From Dietzia sp. ANT_WB102 (lineage in GTDB: Bacteria; Actinomycetota; Actinomycetes; Mycobacteriales; Mycobacteriaceae), in contig NZ_VOBA01000001.1 of NCBI RefSeq assembly GCF_008369165.1, positions 248,001-312,000 on the forward strand: DNA of 64,000 nt, read 5' to 3'. Made by a program: the position numbers and the translations under genes. Positions 28,807 through 37,275 of the stretch are shown in pieces. Numbering within the stretch: position 1 is the first letter of the stretch; every line of letters begins with the position of its first letter. Under the pieces are notes generated by a model. That model worked only from the letters and a program-made list of their open reading frames with translations, had not been told where the DNA came from and ran no database searches.

Positions 28807-29102
28807 ACCCCGACTACTACCTGTACCTCTCGGCCGTGCTGTTCACCATCGGCGCAGCCGGTTTCCTGCTGCGACGCAACGCGATCGTCGTGTTCATGTG
28901 CATCGAGCTCATGCTCAACGCCACCAACCTCGCGCTGGTGGCGTTCGCGCGGATGCACGGCGACGTGACCGGCCAGCTCTTCGCGTTCTTCATCATGGTG
29001 GTGGCCGCCGCCGAGGTCGTGATCGGTCTTGCGATCATCATGGCCATCTACCGCTCCCGCCGATCGGCGTCCGTCGACGACGCCAGCCTGCTCAGGTACT
29101 AG
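28803..29102 (+). CDS. nuoK: NADH-quinone oxidoreductase subunit K
   Basis: Membrane subunit of complex I, 99 residues, three membrane segments. It carries the conserved glutamates in [20 protein letters not shown] and in [17 protein letters not shown] that form part of the proton path. The GTG start overlaps the nuoJ stop by four bases. Length and motifs are standard. Confidence 0.97.
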   Translation: MNPDYYLYLSAVLFTIGAAGFLLRRNAIVVFMCIELMLNATNLALVAFARMHGDVTGQLFAFFIMVVAAAEVVIGLAIIMAIYRSRRSASVDDASLLRY

Positions 29103-29115
29103 GGAGACGACGACG

Positions 29116-31092
29116 ATGAGTTCCGCAGCCCTCGCCCCCGCCGTCACCGAGCCCGCGCTCTGGCTGATCCCCGTAGTGCCCCTGCTCGGCGCCGCGATCC
29201 TGCTCCTATTCGGACGCCGCGCCAGCACGTGGGGTCACCTGTTCGGCTGCGCCACGGCCCTGGCCTCATTCGGAGTGGCGGCCTGGCAGTTCGCCGCCAT
29301 GACCGGTCGCGGGGCGGGCGACCGCGCGGCCGGCCAGACGCTGTTCACCTGGATCTCGGTGGGCGGCCTCGACGTCGACTTCGGTCTGCGCCTGGACGAA
29401 CTGTCCATGGTGTTCGTCCTGCTCGTCACGGGCGTCGGCCTGCTCATCCACGTGTACTCGATCGGCTACATGGCCACCGACCCGGCGCGGCCGAAGTTCT
29501 TCGCCTACCTCAACCTGTTCCTCGCCGCGATGCTGCTGCTGGTCCTGGCCGACAACTTCCTCGGCCTCTACCTGGGATGGGAGGGCGTCGGCCTGGTCTC
29601 CTACCTGCTCATCGGGTTCTGGCAGCACAAGCCGTCCGCCGCCACCGCCGCGAAGAAGGCGTTCGTGGTCAACCGCGTCGGCGACATCGGCCTGGCTGTG
29701 GCGATGATGGTCATGGTCACCCAGCTGGGCACGGTGTCCTACGAGGGCGTGTTCTCGGCGATCGACGGCTCAGCCGCCGACGGTGGGACGGTCGGCTCCG
29801 GACTCGTCACCGCCCTCGGGCTGCTGTTGCTGCTGGGCGCGTGCGCCAAGTCCGCGCAGGTCCCGCTGCAATCCTGGCTCGGCGACGCAATGGAGGGCCC
29901 CACCCCCGTCTCGGCCCTCATCCACGCGGCGACCATGGTCACCGCCGGCGTCTACCTCATCACCCGCGCCAACCCGATCTTCGACGCCACCCCGGCGGCC
30001 CGCGCGGCGGTGATCGCGGTCGGCGCCGTGACGCTGCTGTTCGGCGCCGTGATCGGCTGCGCCAAGGACGACATCAAGAAGGTCCTCGCCGCCTCCACCA
30101 TGAGCCAGGTCGGCTACATGGTCATGGCCGCCGGATTCGGACCCGCCGGCTACGCGCTGGCGATCATGCACCTACTCACCCACGGCTTCTTCAAGGCCGG
30201 ACTCTTCCTCGGCGCCGGCTCGGTGATGCACGGGATGAACGACGAGGTGGACATGCGCCGCTACGGCGCCCTGAGGGCGGTCATGCCGGTCACCTTTCTC
30301 ACCTTTGGCGTCGGCTACCTCGCCATCATCGGCGTCCCGCCCTTCGCCGGCTTCTACTCCAAGGAGGGCATCATCTCCGCCGCCTTCGACGTGGGCTCTG
30401 GCGGCGCCAGCGCAGTGGGTGCGGGCTCGATCAGTTCAGGATCAGCGATCGGCTACCTGCTAGGCGTGGTCGCGCTGCTCGGCGCCGGCCTGACCGCGTT
30501 CTACATGACCCGCGTGATGATCCTGACCTTCTTCGGGCCACGACGATGGGCCGACGACGCGCAGCCGCACGAATCACCTGCGATCATGACGTCACCGATG
30601 GTCGTGATCGCCGTGGGATCGGTGCTCTCGGGCGCACTGCTCGCGATCGGCGGGCGGCTGCAGGACTGGCTCTCCCCGGTCCTGGGCGAACACCACCCCG
30701 AGCACGTCCTACCGGAGTGGCTGGTCACCGTCGCCTCCCTCGTCGTGGTGGCGGCCGGCGTCGCGCTCGCCGTGCGCCGCTACGCCAGAAGCATCGTCCC
30801 GGTCACCGCCCCCTCCGGATCCGCGCTCACCCGGGCAGCGCGCCGTGACCTGTACGCCGACGACCTCAACGAAGCGGTGTTCATGCGGCCCGGCCAGGCA
30901 CTGGTCGCCGGCACCGCGGTCCTCGACCACCGCGTCGTGGCCGGAGCGGCGACCGGCGTCAGCACGGCAGTCGGGGAACTGTCCGCCCGGACGAGGCTCC
31001 TGCAATCCGGACTCACCCGCTCCTACGCGCTGTACATGCTGATCGGCGCGGTCGTGGTCATCGCCGCGATGTTGGGTGGTGGCGCACTGTGA
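29116..31092 (+). CDS. nuoL: NADH-quinone oxidoreductase subunit L
   Basis: The distal antiporter-like proton-pumping subunit of complex I, 658 residues. Conserved: [17 protein letters not shown] with the key Glu, [31 protein letters not shown], and [15 protein letters not shown]. The C-terminal part provides the long lateral helix and an extra membrane segment at the end. An AGGGAG site precedes ATG 29116. The stop overlaps nuoM. Confidence 0.97.
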   Translation: MSSAALAPAVTEPALWLIPVVPLLGAAILLLFGRRASTWGHLFGCATALASFGVAAWQFAAMTGRGAGDRAAGQTLFTWISVGGLDVDFGLRLDELSMVFVLLVTGVGLLIHVYSIGYMATDPARPKFFAYLNLFLAAMLLLVLADNFLGLYLGWEGVGLVSYLLIGFWQHKPSAATAAKKAFVVNRVGDIGLAVAMMVMVTQLGTVSYEGVFSAIDGSAADGGTVGSGLVTALGLLLLLGACAKSAQVPLQSWLGDAMEGPTPVSALIHAATMVTAGVYLITRANPIFDATPAARAAVIAVGAVTLLFGAVIGCAKDDIKKVLAASTMSQVGYMVMAAGFGPAGYALAIMHLLTHGFFKAGLFLGAGSVMHGMNDEVDMRRYGALRAVMPVTFLTFGVGYLAIIGVPPFAGFYSKEGIISAAFDVGSGGASAVGAGSISSGSAIGYLLGVVALLGAGLTAFYMTRVMILTFFGPRRWADDAQPHESPAIMTSPMVVIAVGSVLSGALLAIGGRLQDWLSPVLGEHHPEHVLPEWLVTVASLVVVAAGVALAVRRYARSIVPVTAPSGSALTRAARRDLYADDLNEAVFMRPGQALVAGTAVLDHRVVAGAATGVSTAVGELSARTRLLQSGLTRSYALYMLIGAVVVIAAMLGGGAL

Positions 31093-32696
31093 CCGGCCCC
31101 GGACTGCTCACCGCACTGTGGCTCACCCCCCTGATCGGTGCTCTCCTCGTCGTCGCCCTCCCCACCAGGGCGCGCCGCGCGGCGAGGCCCCTCGCCCTGG
31201 CCGCATCCCTGGCCGTCCTGGGGTTGACCGTCGCCTTGGCGGTCGGATTCGACCCAGGCGGGGACACCCACCAGTTCGTCGAGTCCCGCCCGTGGATCCC
31301 CGCGTTCGGCGCAAGCTACTCGCTCGGGATCGACGGCGTGGCGCTCGTGCTGGTGCTGCTCACCGCCGGGCTCGTGCCGTTGCTGCTGCTGGCCGGATGG
31401 CGCGACACCGACCCACCCGGCGGGGAAGAACCCGGGGACACGGGGGGCGAAGGTCGGCGTGCGCAGACGTACCCCGCCCTGATGCTCGCCACGCAGGGAC
31501 TCGCGCTGGTGGCATTCACGAGCCTGGACGTGCTGCTGTTCTACGTGGCGTTCGAGGCGATGCTCATCCCGCTGTACTTCCTCATCGGCGCTTTCGGCAA
31601 CAGCGACCCCGGCGGTCGGGCGGCGGGCGACCGTGGGACCGGCGGCGTCGACCGTGCGCGGGCGGCCGTGCGCTTCCTCATCTACAACCTGCTCGGCGGC
31701 CTCGTCATGCTCGCCGCCGTGCTCGGCCTCTACATGTACACGGACAGGGCCGGGCTCGGGCCCGACGGCCGCGGCACGTTCGACTACCGCCTCATCACCG
31801 ACGCCGTCACCGACGGGCGGCTGCAGATCCCGCCCGGCGCGATGCTGCTGCTGTTCGCCGGGTTCACGCTGGCGTTCGCGATCAAAGCCCCGCTGTGGCC
31901 GTTCCACACCTGGCTGCCCGACGCCGCCGTCGCCGCGACGCCCGCCTCCGCCGTGCTCATGATGGCCGTGGTGGACAAGGTCGGCACCTTCGCGATGCTG
32001 CGGTACAGCCTGCCGCTGTTCCCCGAGGCCGCGAGCACCGCGACCCCCGTGATGGTCACGTTGGCGGTGATCAGCATCATCTACGGCGGTGTCATGGCGA
32101 TCGCCCAGACCGACCTGCTGCGGCTCATCGCGTACGCGTCGATCTCGCACTTCGGATTCATCGTGCTGGGCGTGTTCGCCGCGACTGAGCAGTCGGCGAC
32201 CGGGTCGACGCTGTACATGGTCAACCACGGCATCGCCACGGCCGCGCTGTTCCTCGTGGCCGGGTTCCTCGTCCGGCGTCACCGGGTCCGGGAGATCAGC
32301 TCCTACGGCGGTGTCCAGCAGGTGGCGCCGGTGCTCGCCGGAATGTTCCTCATCGCCGGGCTCGCCACGCTGTCCCTGCCCGGGCTGGCCCCGTTCATCA
32401 GCGAGTTCCTGGTCTTCGTCGGGACGTTCGGGGTGTACCCGGTCGCCGCGGTGCTGTCGACGGCCACGCTCGTCCTGGCAGCCGTCTACATCCTCTGGAC
32501 CTACCAGCGCGTGATGGGCGGGCCCGTCGAGCCGGGGCTGCAGGCCACGCCCGACCTGTCGACGCGCGAGCGCGTGGTCCTTGCGCCGCTCATCGCGGCG
32601 CTGATCGTGCTCGGCTTCTACCCACAGCCGGCGCTCGACGTGATCACCCCGGCGGTCACCAAGACCGTCGCCCACGTGGAAGGTGCCACCCGATGA
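31089..32696 (+). CDS. nuoM: NADH-quinone oxidoreductase subunit M
   Basis: Antiporter-like proton-pumping subunit of complex I, 535 residues, about fourteen membrane segments. Conserved: [17 protein letters not shown] with the pumping Glu, [26 protein letters not shown], and [16 protein letters not shown]. Two hydrophilic loops are Gly/Asp-rich and longer than in E. coli (about residues 105-128 and 160-180). GTG start overlaps nuoL; stop overlaps nuoN. Confidence 0.97.
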   Translation: MTGPGLLTALWLTPLIGALLVVALPTRARRAARPLALAASLAVLGLTVALAVGFDPGGDTHQFVESRPWIPAFGASYSLGIDGVALVLVLLTAGLVPLLLLAGWRDTDPPGGEEPGDTGGEGRRAQTYPALMLATQGLALVAFTSLDVLLFYVAFEAMLIPLYFLIGAFGNSDPGGRAAGDRGTGGVDRARAAVRFLIYNLLGGLVMLAAVLGLYMYTDRAGLGPDGRGTFDYRLITDAVTDGRLQIPPGAMLLLFAGFTLAFAIKAPLWPFHTWLPDAAVAATPASAVLMMAVVDKVGTFAMLRYSLPLFPEAASTATPVMVTLAVISIIYGGVMAIAQTDLLRLIAYASISHFGFIVLGVFAATEQSATGSTLYMVNHGIATAALFLVAGFLVRRHRVREISSYGGVQQVAPVLAGMFLIAGLATLSLPGLAPFISEFLVFVGTFGVYPVAAVLSTATLVLAAVYILWTYQRVMGGPVEPGLQATPDLSTRERVVLAPLIAALIVLGFYPQPALDVITPAVTKTVAHVEGATR

Positions 32697-34348
32697 CCCC
32701 GGACATCGCCTACTCTTCGCTCCTGCCGCTGCTCATCGTGCTCGGCACGGCGATCGTGTCCGTGCTGGTCGAGGCGTTCGCACCCGCCCGCCACCGCTAC
32801 GGCACCCAGATGGTGCTGTACCTCGGCGGGCTCCTCGCCGGACTCGCGTCGGTGGTGCTGCTCGCGGGGACGCAGACCATCACCGCCGGCGGCGCCGTCG
32901 CCGTGGACGGGCCGACCCTGTTCCTGCAAGGGGCGATGATCCTCGTCGCGATCGGGGCCGGGCTGCTCATCGGCGAACGTTCGCGGGTGGGCGCGGCGGC
33001 CGGGTCGCGTTCCCCGGTGCTCGCGGGCTTCGCGCCGCAGGCCGCACTGTCCCCGGGGGGCGACGCCGAACGAGAGGCAGAGCGCGCTGGCCTGTCCCAG
33101 ACCGAGGTGTTCCCGCTGGCACTGTTCGCCACCGGCGGCCTCATGCTGTTCCCCGCCGCGAACGACCTCATCACCCTGTTCATCGCGCTCGAGGTGCTGT
33201 CCCTGCCGCTGTACGTGATGTGCGGCATGGCCCGTCGCCGACGACTGCTCTCGCAGGAGGCCGCCGTCAAGTACTTCCTGCTGGGATCGTTCTCCTCGGC
33301 GTTCTTCGCCTACGGCGCAGCACTGATCTACGGCTACGCCGGGACCGTCGACTTCGGCGGCATCGCACGGGTCGTCGCGGACGACGGCGGCACCTCACTG
33401 GCCCTGGTCGGCGTGGCGATGATGTCGGTGGGCCTGCTGTTCAAAGTCGGAGCCGTGCCGTTCCACACGTGGACACCCGACGTCTACCAAGGGGCCCCCA
33501 CCTCGATCACCGCGTTCATGGCTGCCGGGACCAAGCTCGCCGCGTTCGGTGCGATCCTCCGCTTCTTTCACACTGCCGTTCCCCGACTCGAGGCCGACTG
33601 GGCGCCGGTCCTCTGGGTGATAGCAGCGTTGACGATGATCGTGGGCACGGTCGTCGGTGTCGCCCAGACGGACGTCAAGCGCCTGCTCGCCTACTCGTCC
33701 GTCGCACACGCCGGGTTCCTGCTCACCGGGGTGCTCGGCCCTTCGGGTGCCGGAACGTCCGCGACGCTGTTCTATCTCGCCGCGTACGCCGTCAGCACCG
33801 TCGGCGTGTTCGCCGTGGCCGGGTTGGTCCGCGATCCGGACGGTGCCGAGATCACCGACCTGCGGGCCTGGACCGGTCTCGGTCGCCGGCAGCCGCTGAT
33901 CGCGGGCGCATTTGCGCTGTTGCTACTCGCGCTGGCGGGCATCCCGCTGACCAGTGGCTTCATCGCGAAGTTCGCTGTGTTCTCGGCGGCTGTTGCCGGG
34001 GGTGCCGTGACGCTGGTGGTGATCGGCGTGCTCACGAGTGCGATCGCGGCGTCGTTCTACGTCCGCGTGATCGTCGTGATGTTCTTCCGCGACTCGGGCT
34101 CGGTCGACGCCGTCGACGCCGACGCTCCGGGTTCCGCCGCGGCCCCCGGTTCCGTCGCAGCCCCCGGTTCCGTCGCAGCCCCCAACCCCGCAGCTTCGGG
34201 CGAGGTGGCGTTCGCCCACAGGCCCGTCACGTACGCCGTGGTCGGAGTCGCGACTGTGGTGACCATTCTGCTGGGGATCCTGCCGCAGCCGCTGCTCGAC
34301 CTGGCCACGGCGGCGTCCGTCTTCGCGGTCCCCGGGCTTGCGGGGTGA
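32693..34348 (+). CDS. nuoN: NADH-quinone oxidoreductase subunit N
   Basis: Antiporter-like proton-pumping subunit of complex I and last gene of the operon, 551 residues. Conserved: FIALEVLSLPLYVMCGM with the Glu, KVGAVPFHTWTPDVYQGAPTSITAFMAAGTK, and DVKRLLAYSSVAHAGF. An 18-base unit repeated three times near the C-terminus encodes a PGSVAA-type Ala/Pro linker between the last two membrane segments. A large dyad element follows. Confidence 0.97.
   Translation: MTPDIAYSSLLPLLIVLGTAIVSVLVEAFAPARHRYGTQMVLYLGGLLAGLASVVLLAGTQTITAGGAVAVDGPTLFLQGAMILVAIGAGLLIGERSRVGAAAGSRSPVLAGFAPQAALSPGGDAEREAERAGLSQTEVFPLALFATGGLMLFPAANDLITLFIALEVLSLPLYVMCGMARRRRLLSQEAAVKYFLLGSFSSAFFAYGAALIYGYAGTVDFGGIARVVADDGGTSLALVGVAMMSVGLLFKVGAVPFHTWTPDVYQGAPTSITAFMAAGTKLAAFGAILRFFHTAVPRLEADWAPVLWVIAALTMIVGTVVGVAQTDVKRLLAYSSVAHAGFLLTGVLGPSGAGTSATLFYLAAYAVSTVGVFAVAGLVRDPDGAEITDLRAWTGLGRRQPLIAGAFALLLLALAGIPLTSGFIAKFAVFSAAVAGGAVTLVVIGVLTSAIAASFYVRVIVVMFFRDSGSVDAVDADAPGSAAAPGSVAAPGSVAAPNPAASGEVAFAHRPVTYAVVGVATVVTILLGILPQPLLDLATAASVFAVPGLAG
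34130..34183 (+). repeat. 18-base tandem repeat, three copies, inside nuoN
   Basis: Units at 34130-34147, 34148-34165 and 34166-34183; the last two are identical (GGTTCCGTCGCAGCCCCC) and the first differs at two bases. They encode a linker of (P)GSVAA units in an extramembrane loop. Confidence 0.85.
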
Positions 34349-34362
34349 CTCGCGCTGCCCCA

Positions 34363-34426
34363 TGGAGTCACTGCGGTCAGCGTTCTCGCAGGTGGGTTCC
34401 CACCGCCAGCTGACGGAGTGACTCCA
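34363..34426. terminator. GAGTCRCT dyad element, copy 2 (end of the nuo operon)
   Basis: Arms TGGAGTCACTGCGGTCAGC (34363-34381) and GCTGACGGAGTGACTCCA (34409-34426) pair with one bulge and one mismatch. Inside is a perfect GGTGGG/CCCACC hairpin with a two-base loop. It starts 15 bases after nuoN, in the gap before the convergent dehydratase gene, and may stop transcription from both sides. No T run follows. Confidence 0.5.
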
Positions 34427-34504
34427 CGCCACGCCGCGAGTCCCACCTGCCCCACGCGCGCCGCACCGCCAGCCTCGCTTGCCCCACGCGCGCAGGGCGG
34501 GCCC

Positions 34505-34861
34505 CTACTCCCCGAGTCCCAGCGGAGTGGCGTCGAACTCCCCTGACAGCGCCGAGATTGACCGCGCCAGCCGCAGGTCACGCCGGGTCACCCCGTCGAC
34601 GTCGTGGCTGCGCAGGTCGAGTGTGACCTCGTCGTAGCTCCACAGCAGGTCCGGATGGTGATTCTGCGAGTTGGCGGCCTGTCCGATCGCGGCGACCAGG
34701 TTGATCGCGGCCTGCGGCGTCTCGCAGACGGCGGTATAGGTCAGTGACCCTTCAGACAGTGCCCAGCCGGGCAGATCCGACAAGCCTTCGGCGATCTGCT
34801 CCTCGGTGAGGCGGGTGTCGTCATCGGCATCGGGGCGGGCATTATCAGCGTCTGCGCTCAT
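34505..34861 (-). CDS. 4a-hydroxytetrahydrobiopterin dehydratase (PCD/DCoH family)
   Basis: A small enzyme that dehydrates 4a-hydroxytetrahydropterin, recycling pterin cofactor after aromatic hydroxylation; in some bacteria it has a moonlighting role in molybdopterin or folate metabolism. 118 residues from ATG 34861. The signature is visible: NSQNHHPDLLWSYDEVTLDL with the catalytic His pair, then LRSHDVDGVTRRDLRLA. Upstream on the minus strand, CAGACT plus 7 bases precedes the ATG, close to the leaderless pattern. It is convergent with nuoN. No aromatic amino acid hydroxylase is visible nearby. Confidence 0.9.
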   Translation of the reverse strand: MSADADNARPDADDDTRLTEEQIAEGLSDLPGWALSEGSLTYTAVCETPQAAINLVAAIGQAANSQNHHPDLLWSYDEVTLDLRSHDVDGVTRRDLRLARSISALSGEFDATPLGLGE

Positions 34862-34868
34862 GCCGTCC

Positions 34869-34874
34869 AGTCTG
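34869..34874 (-). promoter_or_regulatory. -10-like box for the dehydratase gene (CAGACT)
   Basis: CAGACT then 7 bases then ATG 34861 on the minus strand; one mismatch from the TANNNT pattern seen at other genes here. Confidence 0.35.
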
Positions 34875-34930
34875 GCATCTCCCGCCGCGGCCGGCACCTC
34901 TACCGCGGCCGTTTTCCCGGGCACGCGGCC

Positions 34931-34936
34931 TACTGT
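34931..34936 (+). promoter_or_regulatory. -10 box for leaderless gluQ (TACTGT)
   Basis: TACTGT, 7 bases, GTG 34944; no ribosome-binding site. Confidence 0.5.
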
Positions 34937-34943
34937 TGTTGGC

Positions 34944-35867
34944 GTGGAATCCCCAGCCAGTCCTCTGCCCCCCGGTGCCGGACGGTATGCACCCAGCCCG
35001 TCGGGCGACCTGCACCTGGGCAACCTGCGCACGGCGGTGGCGGCGTGGGTGCTCGCCCGCGATTCGGATCGGGCGTTCCGGATGCGGGTAGACGATCTTG
35101 ACACCGCCCGAGCCCGCCCCGGCGTGGCGGAGCGGCAACTTGCTGACCTCGCGGCGATCGGCATCGACTGGGACGGCGAGATCATGTGGGAGTCGGAACG
35201 CTCGCACGCCTACGCTGCCGCTGCGAACCAGCTGGCCGACCAGAGCTTGGTCTACGAGTGCTATTGCTCGCGCCGCGAGATCGCCGAGGCCCCGCGCGCG
35301 CCACACTCTCCGCCCGGCTCCTACCCTGGCACCTGCCGGGACTTGTCCGAGACGGAACGCGAGAGGCGCCGCCGTGCCCTCGGCCCGCGACGGGTGCCGG
35401 CGCTGCGTCTGCGCGCAACGGTCGCGGAATTGACGATCACCGACGTGATTTGCGGACCGTACACGGGTGTCGTCGACGACGTGGTGCTGCGCCGCGGGGA
35501 CGGCGTGTGGGCGTACAACCTGGCGGTGGTCGTGGACGATGCCGAGCAGGGCGTCGACCAGGTCGTGCGCGGCGAGGATCTGCTTTCGTCCACCCCTCGC
35601 CAGGCCCACCTCGCCGACCTGTTGAACCTGCCCCATCCGGAGTACGTTCACGTCCCGCTCGCTGTCAACGCCGCCGGGGAGCGGCTGGCCAAGCGGGACG
35701 GCGCAGTGACCCTGGCAGACCTGGCGGAGGTGGGGACGACGACGAGGGCCGCCGTCGCCCGGATCGTGGCCTCTCTCGGTGGACCGGAGGGTGCGGACTC
35801 CATCGAGGCGCTGCGCGGTGTGGTCACGGCGGAGTCGCTGCGGTCCGGCCCCTGGGTGGTGGCCTAG
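34944..35867 (+). CDS. gluQ: Glutamyl-Q tRNA(Asp) synthetase
   Basis: A truncated glutamyl-tRNA synthetase paralogue that attaches glutamate to queuosine-34 of tRNA(Asp). 307 residues, lacking an anticodon-binding domain as expected. Visible: RYAPSPSGDLHLGNLRTAVAAW (class I HIGH-type motif), MRVDDLDTARARPG, zinc ligands in CYCSRREI and SYPGTC, and the KMSKS equivalent RLAKRDGAVTL. The GTG start is leaderless. Downstream lie a queuosine-precursor transporter and, convergent, tgt, so its substrate modification is made nearby. It is diagnostic for queuosine use in this organism. Confidence 0.92.
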   Translation: MESPASPLPPGAGRYAPSPSGDLHLGNLRTAVAAWVLARDSDRAFRMRVDDLDTARARPGVAERQLADLAAIGIDWDGEIMWESERSHAYAAAANQLADQSLVYECYCSRREIAEAPRAPHSPPGSYPGTCRDLSETERERRRRALGPRRVPALRLRATVAELTITDVICGPYTGVVDDVVLRRGDGVWAYNLAVVVDDAEQGVDQVVRGEDLLSSTPRQAHLADLLNLPHPEYVHVPLAVNAAGERLAKRDGAVTLADLAEVGTTTRAAVARIVASLGGPEGADSIEALRGVVTAESLRSGPWVVA

Positions 35868-35922
35868 CGTTCAGCACGCTCGGCCCGGCGGGCCGCATTC
35901 GCCGCCCGGCCGCGCCTGCGCG

Positions 35923-35928
35923 GATAAT
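35923..35928 (+). promoter_or_regulatory. -10 box for the queuosine-precursor transporter (GATAAT)
   Basis: GATAAT, 8 bases, ATG 35937; the gap after gluQ is 69 bases and has no ribosome-binding site. Confidence 0.45.
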
Positions 35929-35936
35929 CGTCGCTC

Positions 35937-36749
35937 ATGACCACTCCACCGCAGAATTCTGACCCGCTCGGGACTGGGCGGCCGGACGGGAGCACTCCCG
36001 AGCCGGCGCGCAGCACCCGGGCCGTCTTCGCCACCGTCGCCAGCCCGTACTACGGCTACCTGATCGCCCTGTTCGTCGGCGTGATGCTTATCAGCAACGT
36101 CACCGGAACCAAGGGCGTCCTCCTCTTCCCCGACTTAAGCTTCGAACTCGGTTTCCTCTCGATGGACGGGCTCGTCACCGATGGCGCCTTCCTGCTCTTC
36201 CCGCTGGCCTACGTGCTCGGCGATGTGATCAGCGAGGTGTACGGCTTCCACGCGATGCGTCGCGTTGTTCTGTCCGGTTTCGCGGTCCTCGCGCTGGCCG
36301 CGGCGAGCTTCACGGCCACCGTTCACCTGCCGGAGGCGCCGTTCTACGAGAACCAGGACGCGTTCGGGGCCGTTGCCGGGGTCATCCCGCAGTTCTTCCT
36401 CGCCGGCCTGGCCGGGTATGTGGTGGGCGAGCTGCTCAACTCGTACGTCCTGGTGTGGATGAAGCGCCGCACCGGTGAGCGAAGCCTCTGGGCTCGACTG
36501 CTCGGCTCGACCGTGGTCGGCCAGCTCGCGGACACGATGGTGTTCTGCACGATCGCCGCCCCGGCCCTGGGCATGGTGCTCGGCTCGGGCGACTACTGGA
36601 ACTACGTCGTCATCGGCTTCGTGTGGAAAACCCTCGTCGAGGCGGTCCTGCTGCCTGTGACCTACACGGTGATCGCGTGGATCAAGAAGCGCGAGCCCAG
36701 CTATCAGACCGCGCTATCGCGTGCCGCCCTGCAACACTCGGCGGTATGA
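35937..36749 (+). CDS. Queuosine precursor transporter (YhhQ/VUT family)
   Basis: A 270-residue inner-membrane protein with about six membrane segments. Family motifs are visible: LFVGVMLISNVTGTKGV, DGAFLLFPLAYVLGDVISEVYGFHAMRRVV, and WARLLGSTVVGQLADTMVFCTIAAP. Members import queuine, preQ1 or preQ0. It sits between GluQ-RS and tgt, which supports salvage rather than synthesis of the base; no queC/D/E/F gene is in the window. The first 36 residues are a hydrophilic extension. The stop codon overlaps the next gene (ATGA), a CHY zinc-finger protein. Confidence 0.88.
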   Translation: MTTPPQNSDPLGTGRPDGSTPEPARSTRAVFATVASPYYGYLIALFVGVMLISNVTGTKGVLLFPDLSFELGFLSMDGLVTDGAFLLFPLAYVLGDVISEVYGFHAMRRVVLSGFAVLALAAASFTATVHLPEAPFYENQDAFGAVAGVIPQFFLAGLAGYVVGELLNSYVLVWMKRRTGERSLWARLLGSTVVGQLADTMVFCTIAAPALGMVLGSGDYWNYVVIGFVWKTLVEAVLLPVTYTVIAWIKKREPSYQTALSRAALQHSAV

Positions 36750-37126
36750 CCTCCCCTGAGCTACCCGCCGGCGAGCGACCCGCCGCTGATCGGCCGGCAG
36801 CCGGGCGCCCCTCGGTGACGGTGTTCGGCGCGACCGTGGACGACCAGACCCGATGCGTGCACTACCGCGGCCCGCTGGACGTGGTGGCGATCCGTTTTTA
36901 CTGCTGCGGCGAGTTCTATCCCTGTTTCCGCTGCCACGCCGACGCCGCCGACCATGCGCTGTCGGTGTGGCCGCGGGAACTCTTCGACGCGCACGCTCTC
37001 TTGTGCGGGGTCTGCCGGTCGACCCTGTCGATCGCCGAGTACCAGTCCAGCGATGCGTGCCCGTCGTGCGGGACGGCATTCAACCCGGGCTGCTCGCTGC
37101 ACTACCCGCTCTACTTCGGGGACTGA
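36746..37126 (+). CDS. CHY zinc-finger protein coupled to the transporter
   Basis: A 126-residue zinc-finger protein. After about 22 Pro/Ala-rich residues it carries the CHY arrangement: C37 and H39 (CVHY), C53/C54, C60-x2-C63-H64, H70, a CGVC pair, a CPSC pair and NPGCSLHY. These are potential ligands for about three zinc ions. Family members are small cytosolic proteins related to the mitochondrial Hot13/Helper of Tim factor; the bacterial role is unknown. Its ATG overlaps the transporter stop, so it is translationally coupled to a queuosine-precursor transporter. I infer a link to queuosine salvage or metal supply, with no direct proof. Confidence 0.82.
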   Translation: MTSPELPAGERPAADRPAAGRPSVTVFGATVDDQTRCVHYRGPLDVVAIRFYCCGEFYPCFRCHADAADHALSVWPRELFDAHALLCGVCRSTLSIAEYQSSDACPSCGTAFNPGCSLHYPLYFGD

Positions 37127-37275
37127 CGAACTTCCGCGGCTCGAGAGCCCGCACGTCGAGTGGTCACATACAACCTTTCCGGCCTGCCCGCTCCAGGGAA
37201 ATCGCGAGCGGCTCTGACCACTCGGCGAGCGGTCGGTACACCGGGGCAGGATGCGGCTCAGCCCTTCGCCGAGTG

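Noticed and set aside
31023-32675. A 550-residue minus-strand frame opposite nuoM
   Set aside because: Low-complexity His/Arg/Glu sequence without domains, fully antisense to a certain gene.
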